From Methanolapillus ohkumae (GTDB taxonomy: Archaea; Halobacteriota; Methanosarcinia; Methanosarcinales; Methanosarcinaceae): a stretch of DNA of 64,000 bases. The notes beneath the pieces were generated by a model. The model searched no databases and was not told the origin of the DNA. It saw nothing but the letters and a program-made list of their open reading frames with translations. The stretch is taken from positions 992,001-1,056,000 of the forward strand of contig NZ_CP131061.1 in the NCBI RefSeq assembly GCF_032594355.1. Reading direction: 5' to 3'. Of the stretch, positions 16,890 to 24,952 are shown piece after piece; the stretch's first letter is position 1, and every line of letters starts with the position of its first letter. The position numbers and the translations under genes are program-made.

Positions 16890-18143
16890 ATGTCAGAAAA
16901 CGACCTTATGAATCCCATTCCTTTGGAACACTCCAACAAGGAGCAAGCGCTCATTTTGGAAAATGAAGAGCTTTTGCATAAAATAAAAACAATGACGGAA
17001 GACTTGTCCGCCGCCCGAATTGAGAACGGGGAACTCAAAGCAAATGTCCTTAAAATGACTCAAATCGTTGAGGACCACCGCTGGGAAATCCGGCGCCTGA
17101 AAAACCAAGTGGAAGAGCTTACCAAAACCCCATTTTTCATTGCGACCGTGATGGAAGTCTTTGGTGAACACGTTTTAATTAAGCTTCATGGCAACAACCA
17201 AGAAATTCTTACCCATACTTCTCCGGATTTCCAAGACGAAATAGAGCCCGGAATGCGGGTTGCGGTTAATGGGGCCGCCTATGTGATTATGGAAACCATC
17301 AGTCAATCCACCGACGTTCGTGCGCAAGTCATGGAACTCATCCAGTCCCCCAACGTCAGCTACGACATGGTTGGCGGTCTTTCAGATGTGATTTTAGAAG
17401 TCATTGAAACGGTTGAGCTTCCGCTTACCCATCCTGAACTTTTCGAGAAAATCGGAATTGAACCGCCTTCCGGCGTCCTTCTTTACGGAAGTCCCGGAAC
17501 CGGAAAAACATTAATTGCAAAAGCCGTTGCCACCCAAGCCAACGCCACTTTTATCCGGATGTCGGGCTCCGATCTCGTTCAAAAATTCGTCGGCGAAGGC
17601 GCACGTCTTGTCAAAGATATTTTTGCGATGGCTCGCTCAAAAGCACCGGCTATTCTTTTCATTGATGAAATCGATGCTGTCGGCGGAACTCGGACTTTTG
17701 ATGGAACCAGCGGTTCGGCCGAAGTCAACCGGACCATGCTTCAATTGCTGGCCGAAATGGACGGATTTGATGGTCGCGGCGATGTCAAAATTATGGCTGC
17801 AACCAACCGAAAAGATCTTCTTGACCCCGCTCTTCTGCGTCCGGGACGGTTTGACCGTGCGATTGAGGTGCCGATGCCGGATGAAAAAGCCCGGGGAGAA
17901 ATTCTTCAAATCCATACCCGAAAAATGAATCTCGGCACGGATGTCGACTTGGAAAAACTCGCAAAACAAACAGCCGGGTTTTCAGGCGCGGACCTCAATG
18001 CCGTTTCTCGGGAAGCCGGTATTTTTGTCTTGCGCCGGCGCGGAAATGTCGTGACCATGCCGGATTTCCTGGAAGCCATTAAAAAAGTGAAGCGGGACGA
18101 GCAAAATAATAAAAACGCAGTCCCAAGCAATATGTTCATGTAA
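16890..18143 (+). CDS. pan: Proteasome-activating nucleotidase PAN
   Basis: A 417-residue hexameric AAA+ ATPase that unfolds proteins and feeds them to the archaeal 20S proteasome. An N-terminal coiled coil covers about residues 16-80, followed by the OB domain, Walker A GSPGTGKT (200-207), Walker B AILFIDEID (255-262), and the second region of homology with LLRPGRFDRAIEVPMP. The C-terminus is NMFM, so the usual HbYX docking tail (hydrophobic-Tyr-any) is read here as Met-Phe-Met with Phe in place of Tyr. The stop is followed at once by a copy of the GCGACC repeat. Confidence 0.96.
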   Translation: MSENDLMNPIPLEHSNKEQALILENEELLHKIKTMTEDLSAARIENGELKANVLKMTQIVEDHRWEIRRLKNQVEELTKTPFFIATVMEVFGEHVLIKLHGNNQEILTHTSPDFQDEIEPGMRVAVNGAAYVIMETISQSTDVRAQVMELIQSPNVSYDMVGGLSDVILEVIETVELPLTHPELFEKIGIEPPSGVLLYGSPGTGKTLIAKAVATQANATFIRMSGSDLVQKFVGEGARLVKDIFAMARSKAPAILFIDEIDAVGGTRTFDGTSGSAEVNRTMLQLLAEMDGFDGRGDVKIMAATNRKDLLDPALLRPGRFDRAIEVPMPDEKARGEILQIHTRKMNLGTDVDLEKLAKQTAGFSGADLNAVSREAGIFVLRRRGNVVTMPDFLEAIKKVKRDEQNNKNAVPSNMFM

Positions 18144-18146
18144 AAA

Positions 18147-18250
18147 TTCGCTCCCGTTGGTCGCGAATTTTTCAAAGGGCGGGGGGACAACTTCCCGCCA
18201 AAGATTTGCTGCGCAAATAAGCGCTCCCGTTGGTCGCGAATTTTTCAAAG
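18147..18250 (+). repeat. GCGACC-type structured repeat, two partial copies
   Basis: Directly after the pan stop comes ATTCGCTCCCGTTGGTCGCG, then a GGCGGGGGGACAACTTCCCG block, then a second ATTCGC-like hairpin arm. It belongs to the family that forms the tandem array at 22793-23103, with copies at 21117 and 38112. Confidence 0.8.
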
Positions 18251-18578
18251 GGTGGATTTGCCGCTAAAAGAGTTCGCTTACGCGAACTTGAGCGGTAAAT
18301 AGCCGCTCTTGCTGAAATATTCCATGGGACGGTGCGGACACGCGCGTGCGATGTGCATCATTTTTTAAAAAACATTCAGCAAAAAGGATTGCCTATTTTT
18401 TTTGATTTTGTCTTTGAATTTTAAGCCTTATTTTTTGTGACTGACGCCACTTTTGCTGTTATGATTCTCTTAGGCGGCGCCGGCACGCGCGATGTGCATC
18501 ATTTTTTAAAAACTGCTCATAAATCCAATTCGCTGGTTTTTTAAAAGAGTGAACAAAACGAATGCCGTATTTTTGAGT
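18251..18578. other. Convergent intergenic region with short repeats
   Basis: Between pan and the helicase gene. It includes an AGTTCGCTTACGCGAACTT hairpin (near 18268) and two copies of a GCGATGTGCATCATTTTTTA motif (about 18347 and 18490), which is also present as GAAGTGCATCATTTTTAGA at 15580. No gene is seen. Confidence 0.5.
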
Positions 18579-21086
18579 TCATCCCTGAATTTTCAGCCTC
18601 ATTTCTTTTGCCGCCGCCGCAATCTCATTTTTCTTTACGGTTTTCGCAATCAGCTCAATCGCTTCCAAATTTCGGACGGCGTCTTCCAAATAGGAAAAAA
18701 CATCGCCGGCATACGCGGAAATTCCATAATCGTCTTCCAGCTTTCGAATGATTTCAATCGGCTCTAATCCCTTGGTTCGAAGAAGAATAATTTTTTCGGA
18801 GAATTTCCGCTCGGCACAGCCGCAATATGGAGACTCCGCGCAAGAACACACAAACATGTCGGCGGCAAAATTGAGAAGCAGCTTTTGATACTTGGGACTG
18901 ACATCTTTTAAATTAGAGCCGTCAAAAATAATGTCCATAAACGCGCCTTGAAAAACACGTGACGGCAGATTCATACGCAAATCTTTGGAAATTTGCTCGG
19001 CATACTTAAATGTCGCCGCGGTGAAAAAATCCAAATTCGTAATAATGTGAAGAACGGAAATGTTTGCGGCAATCGAATCCACAATCATGTAGGTTTTGGA
19101 TACCGACAAAAAATAAGCGGACGCGATTTGCCCGAGACGGGTTTGCCGAATTTCCTTGCCCAAAAGCTCAATGAATTTGAATTTTTGAAGCTTAATAAGC
19201 ATCATGTTTTCGGAAAAACTTCCAAACATCGACCGGTGAATTTTAGACAAATCTAAGCGGGAACTGGTGACGGAAACCGATGCCAATAGTTCTTCCAATT
19301 GCTCTTCTTCATCGTAATCGAATTTTTCTTCCAAAAGACCGCCTTTGAGAAGCGCGATCGCAATTTCTTCTTCTGTCTCTTTTGTGCCGGACAAATAGGA
19401 TTTTCCGGGAACCGGCATGAGAACAACAATTCCCCGGTCATGGTAATCGGGACGCCCGGCCCGCCCGCTCATTTGAAGAAAATCGGAAACAGACAGCCAT
19501 TCAATGCCCATGGCCATCGATTCAAAAATGACTTGCGATGCCGGAAAATCAACGCCGGCCGCCAAAGCCGCTGTGGTCACGACCACCGGAATTTCACCCC
19601 GGCCGAATTTGTTTTCAACGACTTTGCGTTCGTTGAGATTGAGGCCGGCGTGGTAAAATGCGGCCGGAATGCCTTGCGATTGGAGCGCGCCCGCAATTGT
19701 ATGGCAGTTGACCCGGGAATTTGTAAAAATAATCGTCTGCCCACGGTGTCCTTTGGAGGATTTCATCGCGTATTCGTCTTGAATCAATTGCGCCATCAGC
19801 CGGTTTTTCTCATGCTCCTGCGCAAAAATCAAATGCCGCTCAATCGGAACCGGGCGGTGTTCATAAACCACCAAATTCGAATCCAGTTTTTTTGCGAAAT
19901 AATCGGGATTCGCGACGGTTGCGGAGAGATAAATGAATTGCGTTTCCGGAAAAGTATACCGCAGGCGTGCAATCAATCCATCCAGACGGTGGCCGCGCTC
20001 GGGATCGGTGAGCATATGAACTTCGTCAATGACAACGGTGCCGACTTTTCCGAGGCTGTCGGCATTTCCGAGCCGTAAAATATGGTCGATGCCTTCATAG
20101 GTTCCGACAATGATGTCGGAATCAAGTGTTTTTCTCATGGCGGATGTTGATTTGGTTTTGATGAGTTCGGCGCCGATTTTGATCGAAACCGATAAATCAA
20201 TTTCAGAATAGCGTTTTTGGAATTGATCATATTTTTGATTCGCAAGCGCGACAAGCGGCACCAGATAAAGCATTTTTCCTTTGCCGTTGAGAATGTTTTC
20301 AATGCCGGCAATTTCGCCGACCAATGTTTTTCCGGTTGCGGTCGCCGACACGACAAGCAAATTTTTTCCCAAGAGAAGACCTGCGTCGACCGCAAGCGAT
20401 TGAACGGGAAGAAGCGTTTCGGATTTGGACAGCAACAAATTCTTCAGCCGCTTGTGAATCGGCAGTTTTTTGATGCCGGTGAGTTTTTCGGCCGTTACTG
20501 ATTTAACGGTATCGTATTTTGTGACTTCCGGGTCCAGCCGTCCGGCTGAAAGCATCGCCACCGTTTTTTCGAAATCTTTGGTCCGCAGAAGTGTTTCATA
20601 AAAGAAATCAACGGTGGTGTCGCCCATGTTTTGCCGGGAATTTTTCAAGACTTTGCGCAACTCATCTTTGGCGCAGTCGGGGCATATTTTTTCTTTGTGA
20701 TAGCGAACGGAGGATTTGTTGATAAAATTGAAGCGTTGGGCCATTCGGCAGAACCGGCAGATGTTCACGTTTTCATATTTGAGCTGGTAAGCGCAAAGCA
20801 AGCTGCTGAGTTCCTTTTCCCGGTCAGGCGAGCCGCCGGATGCCACCATAATCCGGTTGGCTTTTTTAAGCAGGTTGATGAAGTCTTTGGATTGGAAATA
20901 TTCCTCATCGGACAATTCTTTTCCTTCCCGTTTGAGAATTCGGATTTTGTGCGGGCGAAAGCCGGCCGTATTTTCTTTGAGCTCCAGCTCTCCGGTCCAA
21001 AGCGGCTCCTTGTTCTTGTCCAAAATGATCATGACGGTCCATTTCGGACCTTTTTCGGCAAATAAAATCCACAACATCGGATACAT
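18579..21086 (-). CDS. Large archaeal superfamily 2 DEAD/DEAH helicase (DUF5814-like)
   Basis: About 835 residues. A zinc-binding segment (CRFCRMAQRF with CPDCAKDE) comes before the helicase core: motif I VVSATATGKTLVGE, motif II VIDEVHML, motif III YLSATVANP, motif VI QMSGRAGRPDYHDRG. It resembles the Hel308/Ski2-like group but with an extra N-terminal region typical of methanogen proteins of this size. The true start is uncertain: ATGs at 21086, 21077 and 21032 are possible; the longer open frame to 21176 is encoded by repeat DNA and is rejected. A role in DNA repair or RNA processing is inferred from the family only. Confidence 0.85.
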   Translation of the reverse strand: MYPMLWILFAEKGPKWTVMIILDKNKEPLWTGELELKENTAGFRPHKIRILKREGKELSDEEYFQSKDFINLLKKANRIMVASGGSPDREKELSSLLCAYQLKYENVNICRFCRMAQRFNFINKSSVRYHKEKICPDCAKDELRKVLKNSRQNMGDTTVDFFYETLLRTKDFEKTVAMLSAGRLDPEVTKYDTVKSVTAEKLTGIKKLPIHKRLKNLLLSKSETLLPVQSLAVDAGLLLGKNLLVVSATATGKTLVGEIAGIENILNGKGKMLYLVPLVALANQKYDQFQKRYSEIDLSVSIKIGAELIKTKSTSAMRKTLDSDIIVGTYEGIDHILRLGNADSLGKVGTVVIDEVHMLTDPERGHRLDGLIARLRYTFPETQFIYLSATVANPDYFAKKLDSNLVVYEHRPVPIERHLIFAQEHEKNRLMAQLIQDEYAMKSSKGHRGQTIIFTNSRVNCHTIAGALQSQGIPAAFYHAGLNLNERKVVENKFGRGEIPVVVTTAALAAGVDFPASQVIFESMAMGIEWLSVSDFLQMSGRAGRPDYHDRGIVVLMPVPGKSYLSGTKETEEEIAIALLKGGLLEEKFDYDEEEQLEELLASVSVTSSRLDLSKIHRSMFGSFSENMMLIKLQKFKFIELLGKEIRQTRLGQIASAYFLSVSKTYMIVDSIAANISVLHIITNLDFFTAATFKYAEQISKDLRMNLPSRVFQGAFMDIIFDGSNLKDVSPKYQKLLLNFAADMFVCSCAESPYCGCAERKFSEKIILLRTKGLEPIEIIRKLEDDYGISAYAGDVFSYLEDAVRNLEAIELIAKTVKKNEIAAAAKEMRLKIQG

Positions 21087-21116
21087 GAAAAGAAAAGAAG
21101 GGTTAAAAACCTTATT

Positions 21117-21215
21117 GAAAAATTCGCTCCCTTTGGTCGCGAATTTTTTAAAGGGCGGGGGAACAGCTGCCGCCAAAGTTCGCTTTGCGAACAGCTCCCT
21201 TCGGTCGCAATTAAA
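21117..21215 (+). repeat. GCGACC-type structured repeat, single copy
   Basis: One complete unit: hairpin ATTCGCTCCCTTTGGTCGCG with its AAT end, the GGGCGGGGGAACAGCTGCCG block, hairpin TTCGCTTTGCGAA and a second CTCCCTTCGGTCGC arm. It stands upstream of the helicase gene and extends its reading frame by chance. Confidence 0.8.
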
Positions 21216-21273
21216 TGCAAACTAAAAAATAACATCAATCGGCACAAACTAAAAAATAAAAAAATGCTTTGAT

Positions 21274-21822
21274 TCATTTCCTTTTATGGAAAATAAAAAT
21301 CAAAGCAGCAAATACTGAAAAACCCATGAAAAGCGTAAAACTTGGAATAGGGCTTCCGTCTTTTTCCGCCGGCTGATTGTCGGATAAATTGAGGGATCCG
21401 TTGGCACCATCTTCTATGCGTCGAATGATAATCGGCACATTCTCAATACCATGTTCTTTTCCAATATTTGTAATAATCGTTACCATCCGATCTAATTCTT
21501 CTTCGGAAATATTGCAGTCCATGCGAATAGCAATCATAAAATATCCACTTGTTGATGCTCCAATTCCATTCACACATTTAGAACGAGGCATGAGAAGTTT
21601 CTCATCATGAATTTCAGTTACCATGCTATCCAGAATCGGCCAATACTGTGCAGCTTCCTCTTCTGTCGGCTCTTTTCCTGTGATTCTCAGTAAATTGGGG
21701 TCTTCCGATGTGGAAGAAGTTATATTTTCTTCACTGGAATCCGCCAGAGTAAGTCCTGTTAAGAAAGAAAAACAAAATAAAGCGGTTAGTATAAATAAGC
21801 ATGAGTGGATGAATTTTTTCAT
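21274..21822 (-). CDS. Exported, C-terminally anchored protein of unknown function
   Basis: 182 residues with a signal peptide (about residues 1-27, ending LTLADSS) and a C-terminal hydrophobic helix followed by HKRK. The tail IPSFTLFMGFSVF resembles the PEF/PGF-type sorting tails of methanogen surface proteins but lacks a clear motif. The core GASTSGYFMIAI and GIENVPIIIRR match the next gene (22082), so the two are paralogues. Function is not known. A TATA-like box lies at 21886, about 64 bases upstream. Confidence 0.65.
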   Translation of the reverse strand: MKKFIHSCLFILTALFCFSFLTGLTLADSSEENITSSTSEDPNLLRITGKEPTEEEAAQYWPILDSMVTEIHDEKLLMPRSKCVNGIGASTSGYFMIAIRMDCNISEEELDRMVTIITNIGKEHGIENVPIIIRRIEDGANGSLNLSDNQPAEKDGSPIPSFTLFMGFSVFAALIFIFHKRK

Positions 21823-21885
21823 ATTCGTCCTCCTTGTTTCTTATTTATGATAAAATCTTTTTTCAAGAAGAGATTTCTTTTGAAT

Positions 21886-21893
21886 TATATAAA
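21886..21893 (-). promoter_or_regulatory. TATA-like box upstream of the exported protein gene
   Basis: TTTATATA on the minus strand, about 64 bases from the ATG at 21822; spacing suits an archaeal promoter with a 35-40 base leader. Confidence 0.4.
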
Positions 21894-22081
21894 ACAATTC
21901 TGAATAAAAATAATAGAAAAGAAAATAAATCCATATTTTTTTAAAAAAACGTCCGCCGCCAAAAAAAAGGAAACGTCACCGGTTTTGAATGTAGTTTTAA
22001 AAAACCGGCAATCGATTGGTTTTATTTTAAATTTCAAAATGAGCTTATTATTTGTTTGAATATTATTAGAATTTTTTAAAA

Positions 22082-22675
22082 TTATTTAACAATATTATTA
22101 AAAGCTGTTGTCAAGCCATCAAAAATACTTGTATATCCGATTAGAAGAGGCACACCATTAAACTCTTCGATAACAATTGGCACATTGTAAATCCCTTCTT
22201 TGAATGCATATTTGTTTACAAGACATTGGATATTTTCTAAATCTTCTTGAGAAAGTTCATTTACCCTTTGAGGATTAATGGAAATACAAATGTATCCGGA
22301 TGCCGTACTGCCGCAATATTGAACGGTACCACCATTTTTCTCTAAATATTTTTGAAAATCCTTATCTTTTTGAACTGAATCAACGATTCGTTCAAGTTTT
22401 ATTCGCCATTCATAAGCTTCTTTTCCGCCAACCGATGGAACCGACCCATAAAAAGCAATTGTTGTCTCTTGAGTTGTTTTTTCATCAAACAAACCAGGAT
22501 CTAAAGAGCGTGTATTATTATAAATCTCCTTCATTTCCTCATCCGTCAAATTCAAATGATTTGGATTTCTGAGACTTTTTTCTTCCGATTTATTTTCTAA
22601 AATGATTACAATAGACCCTAAAAAAACGAGGGCTATAAGCATAAAAACAAGAAAAGTTTTAATCTTAAAATTCAT
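22082..22675 (-). CDS. Membrane-anchored exported protein, paralogue of the downstream gene
   Basis: 197 residues with one N-terminal hydrophobic helix (about residues 6-26) acting as signal or anchor; the rest is outside the cell by inference. The blocks CGSTASGYICISI, LSQEDLENI and GIYNVPIVIEEF line up with GASTSGYFMIAI, ISEEELDRM and GIENVPIIIRRI in the 21274 gene. Two cysteines in the exported part could form a disulfide. It has no C-terminal anchor, unlike its partner. I do not recognise the family. Confidence 0.6.
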   Translation of the reverse strand: MNFKIKTFLVFMLIALVFLGSIVIILENKSEEKSLRNPNHLNLTDEEMKEIYNNTRSLDPGLFDEKTTQETTIAFYGSVPSVGGKEAYEWRIKLERIVDSVQKDKDFQKYLEKNGGTVQYCGSTASGYICISINPQRVNELSQEDLENIQCLVNKYAFKEGIYNVPIVIEEFNGVPLLIGYTSIFDGLTTAFNNIVK

Positions 22676-22792
22676 GATGTAACATATTCATAACAAAGTT
22701 AAATAAAAGCCAAAAATAAAAAAATGAAAATAAAAATGGCATATTAAACCATTTTTATGTTAATGTTTTTGTTTGAGTTGTATATGGTTTAT

Positions 22793-23103
22793 GAAAAATT
22801 CGCGACCGAAGGGAGCTGTTCGCGAAGCGAACTTTGGCTGTAAGTTGTCCCCCCGCCCTTTGAAAAATTCGCGACCGAAAGGGAGCATATTCGCGAAAGC
22901 GAACTTTGGCTGTAAGTTGTCCCCCCGCCCTTTGAAAAATTCGCGACCGAAAGGGAGCATATTCGCGAAAGCGAACTTGTGGCGGGAGTTGTCCCCCCGC
23001 CCTTTGAAAAATTCGCGACCGAAAGGGAGAATATTCGCGAAAGCGAACTTGTGGCGGGAGTTGTCCCCCCGCCCTTTGAAAAATTCGCGACCGAAAGGGA
23101 GCG
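22793..23103 (+). repeat. Tandem array of about five 69-72-bp structured repeat units
   Basis: Units begin with GAAAAATTCGCGACCGAAAG at 22793, 22862, 22934, 23006 and 23078 (spacing 69, 72, 72, 72). Each holds a hairpin-prone GCGACCGAAAGGGAGC, the TTCGCGAAAGCGAA hairpin and a GTCCCCCCGCCC block. The last unit ends in GCGAATTTTTTTT directly after the trpB stop. Because 72 is a multiple of three, frames stay open through the array without being genes. Confidence 0.9.
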
Positions 23104-23111
23104 AATTTTTT

Positions 23112-24410
23112 TTACACAATCTTTCCTTCCAAAAACTCCTGATAGTAAGTCATGTCCAAAAGTCCATGTCCGCTGAGATTGAAAACAATGGTTTTCTCTT
23201 CGCCGGTTTTCTTGCATTCGATGGCTTTGTTAATCGCGCTGCAAATCGCGTGCGTCGACTCGGGCGCCGCCGTAATTCCTTCCGTTTGAGAGAAGAGAAC
23301 GCCGGCATTGAACACATCTTTTTGGCCAAGGGCTTCGGCGGTGATGATTTTGTCGGCATACAAATTGCTGATGATGGGAGAACAGCCGTGGTACCGAAGA
23401 CCTCCCGCATGCATGCTGGGCGGAACGAATTCGCATCCGAGCGTATACATTTTCAATTTGGGCGTCAATTGACCGGTGTCGCCGAAATCATAACGGTATT
23501 CGCCTTGGGTCAGAGACGGGCAGGATTCCGGCTCAACCGCAATGATTTGCGTGTCCAAATTCTTGTTCATTTTGTCTTTGACAAACGGAAACGCAAGACC
23601 GCCGAAGTTGCTGCCGCCGCCGCAACACGCAATCACATAGTCCGGATAGTCTTCAATCATTTCAAATTGCTTCTGTGTCTCAAGACCGATAATGGTTTGG
23701 TGAAGCATGACGTGATTTAAAACGCTGCCGAGGGTGTAGCGGGTATTGGGCGTGGAAAGTGCATCTTCCACCGCTTCCGAAATCGCGATTCCAAGCGTTC
23801 CCGGGGTATCAGGGGTTTCCTTTAAAACCCGGCGTCCATATTCGGTGAGATTGCTTGGGGACGCCGCGACTTTTCCATTCCAGAGATTCATGAGTGTTTT
23901 TCGGTGCGGTTTTTGCGCGAAACTGGAACGGACCATGTAGATCATGCATTCCAGGCCGAAATGGTTGCAAGCAAACGCGAGCGCGCTTCCCCATTGACCG
24001 GCACCGGTTTCAGTCGTCAGCCTTTGGCTGCCTTGTTTCATATTGTAATACACTTGCGGGATGGAGGAGTTGGTTTTGTGGCTTCCGGTCGGGCTTTCTC
24101 CTTCGTATTTGTAATAGATTTTGGCCGGGGTTTTGAGATATTTTTCCAAATTCACCGCGCGGCGGAGAGGATTTGGACGGAATAATTTGTACAAATCCAA
24201 CACTTCCGCCGGAATGTCAATGTATTGTTCCATGCTCATTTCCTGGCGGATTAATTCTTTCGCAAAAATCGGTTCCAATTCCGCAGCCGTCGCAACTTTA
24301 CCGGTGGCCGGGTTGACCGGCGGTTCGAGTGGTGTTTTCAAATCCGGAACGATGTTGTACCACTTCTTCGGCATATCGTTCTCATCCAACTGAACTTTAT
24401 AATAATCCAT
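23112..24410 (-). CDS. trpB: Tryptophan synthase beta chain, TrpB2 type
   Basis: A 432-residue PLP enzyme of the TrpB2 branch, which is longer at the N-terminus than the classical beta chain and joins indole with serine. It shows the PLP lysine in EGESPTGSHKTNSSIPQ, the ETGAGQWGSALA block and the phosphate loop CCGGGSNFGGLAFP. Many TrpB2 genes stand alone, and no trpA is near. The 3' end runs into the tandem repeat array. A good TATA box lies at 24502. Confidence 0.95.
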   Translation of the reverse strand: MDYYKVQLDENDMPKKWYNIVPDLKTPLEPPVNPATGKVATAAELEPIFAKELIRQEMSMEQYIDIPAEVLDLYKLFRPNPLRRAVNLEKYLKTPAKIYYKYEGESPTGSHKTNSSIPQVYYNMKQGSQRLTTETGAGQWGSALAFACNHFGLECMIYMVRSSFAQKPHRKTLMNLWNGKVAASPSNLTEYGRRVLKETPDTPGTLGIAISEAVEDALSTPNTRYTLGSVLNHVMLHQTIIGLETQKQFEMIEDYPDYVIACCGGGSNFGGLAFPFVKDKMNKNLDTQIIAVEPESCPSLTQGEYRYDFGDTGQLTPKLKMYTLGCEFVPPSMHAGGLRYHGCSPIISNLYADKIITAEALGQKDVFNAGVLFSQTEGITAAPESTHAICSAINKAIECKKTGEEKTIVFNLSGHGLLDMTYYQEFLEGKIV

Positions 24411-24501
24411 AATTTTAAAACTCCTTTTGAGATTTGTTTAATGTTTTTTGCAATACATAAATGTATAAATTAATACATCAAAGTCCTAAACCAATCAAAG
24501 G

Positions 24502-24509
24502 TATATAAA
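24502..24509 (-). promoter_or_regulatory. TATA box of trpB
   Basis: AAATTTATATAC on the minus strand, about 92 bases before the trpB ATG, which would give a leader of about 65 bases. Confidence 0.45.
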
Positions 24510-24619
24510 TTTGGTGCTTGATAAAAAAGAAAAGGAAGAAATTGGGAAAAAGAAATCGAAAACAAGCCTTTATAAATAAAATTAAAAAAAATGAAAACAG
24601 TTTCGCCTGATATAAAAAA

Positions 24620-24694
24620 TGCTCTGGTCGGGATTCGAACCCGAGTCGTCGGCTCGAAAGGCCGGAATGATTGGCCGAGCTACACTACCAGAGC
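24620..24694 (-). tRNA. tRNA-Glu (UUC)
   Basis: On the minus strand the acceptor arms GCTCTGG and CCAGAGC pair, followed by discriminator A. The T arm is CTCGGGTTCGAATCCCGA and the anticodon arm CGGC-CTTTCGA-GCCG gives anticodon TTC. The long D loop (GTGTAGCTCGGCCAATCA) is usual for archaeal tRNA-Glu. No CCA is encoded. Confidence 0.95.
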
Positions 24695-24952
24695 AAATGA
24701 ATAAATGAATATTAGAATTGGACGATACCCACGATATCGTTTTTAAAATAAACATGTTGACGCATTCCTATTTACAGGTCAGCGTTGTGAGCATAAAAAG
24801 GCACATCTTCTATATATATATTTTGGTAAGATGGAGCGATGTTGTTTTTTCGAAAAATACCGAATAAAAGACTCAAAATAAAAACAAGATGAAATTAAAA
24901 AAAGAAAAAACAAAAGAAAAATGAAAACGAAAGAATGAATTAAAAATAAAAA

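Noticed and set aside
21087..21176. N-terminal extension of the helicase gene
   Set aside because: The extra codons come from a copy of the GCGACC repeat and lack a ribosome site.
22793..23103. Possible CRISPR array
   Set aside because: The whole 72-base unit is repeated, so there are no unique spacers, and no cas genes are near.
22773..23720. A 315-codon open frame on the plus strand through the tandem array
   Set aside because: It stays open because the repeat unit is 72 bases and it then runs antisense to trpB. It has no protein-like conservation and no ribosome site.
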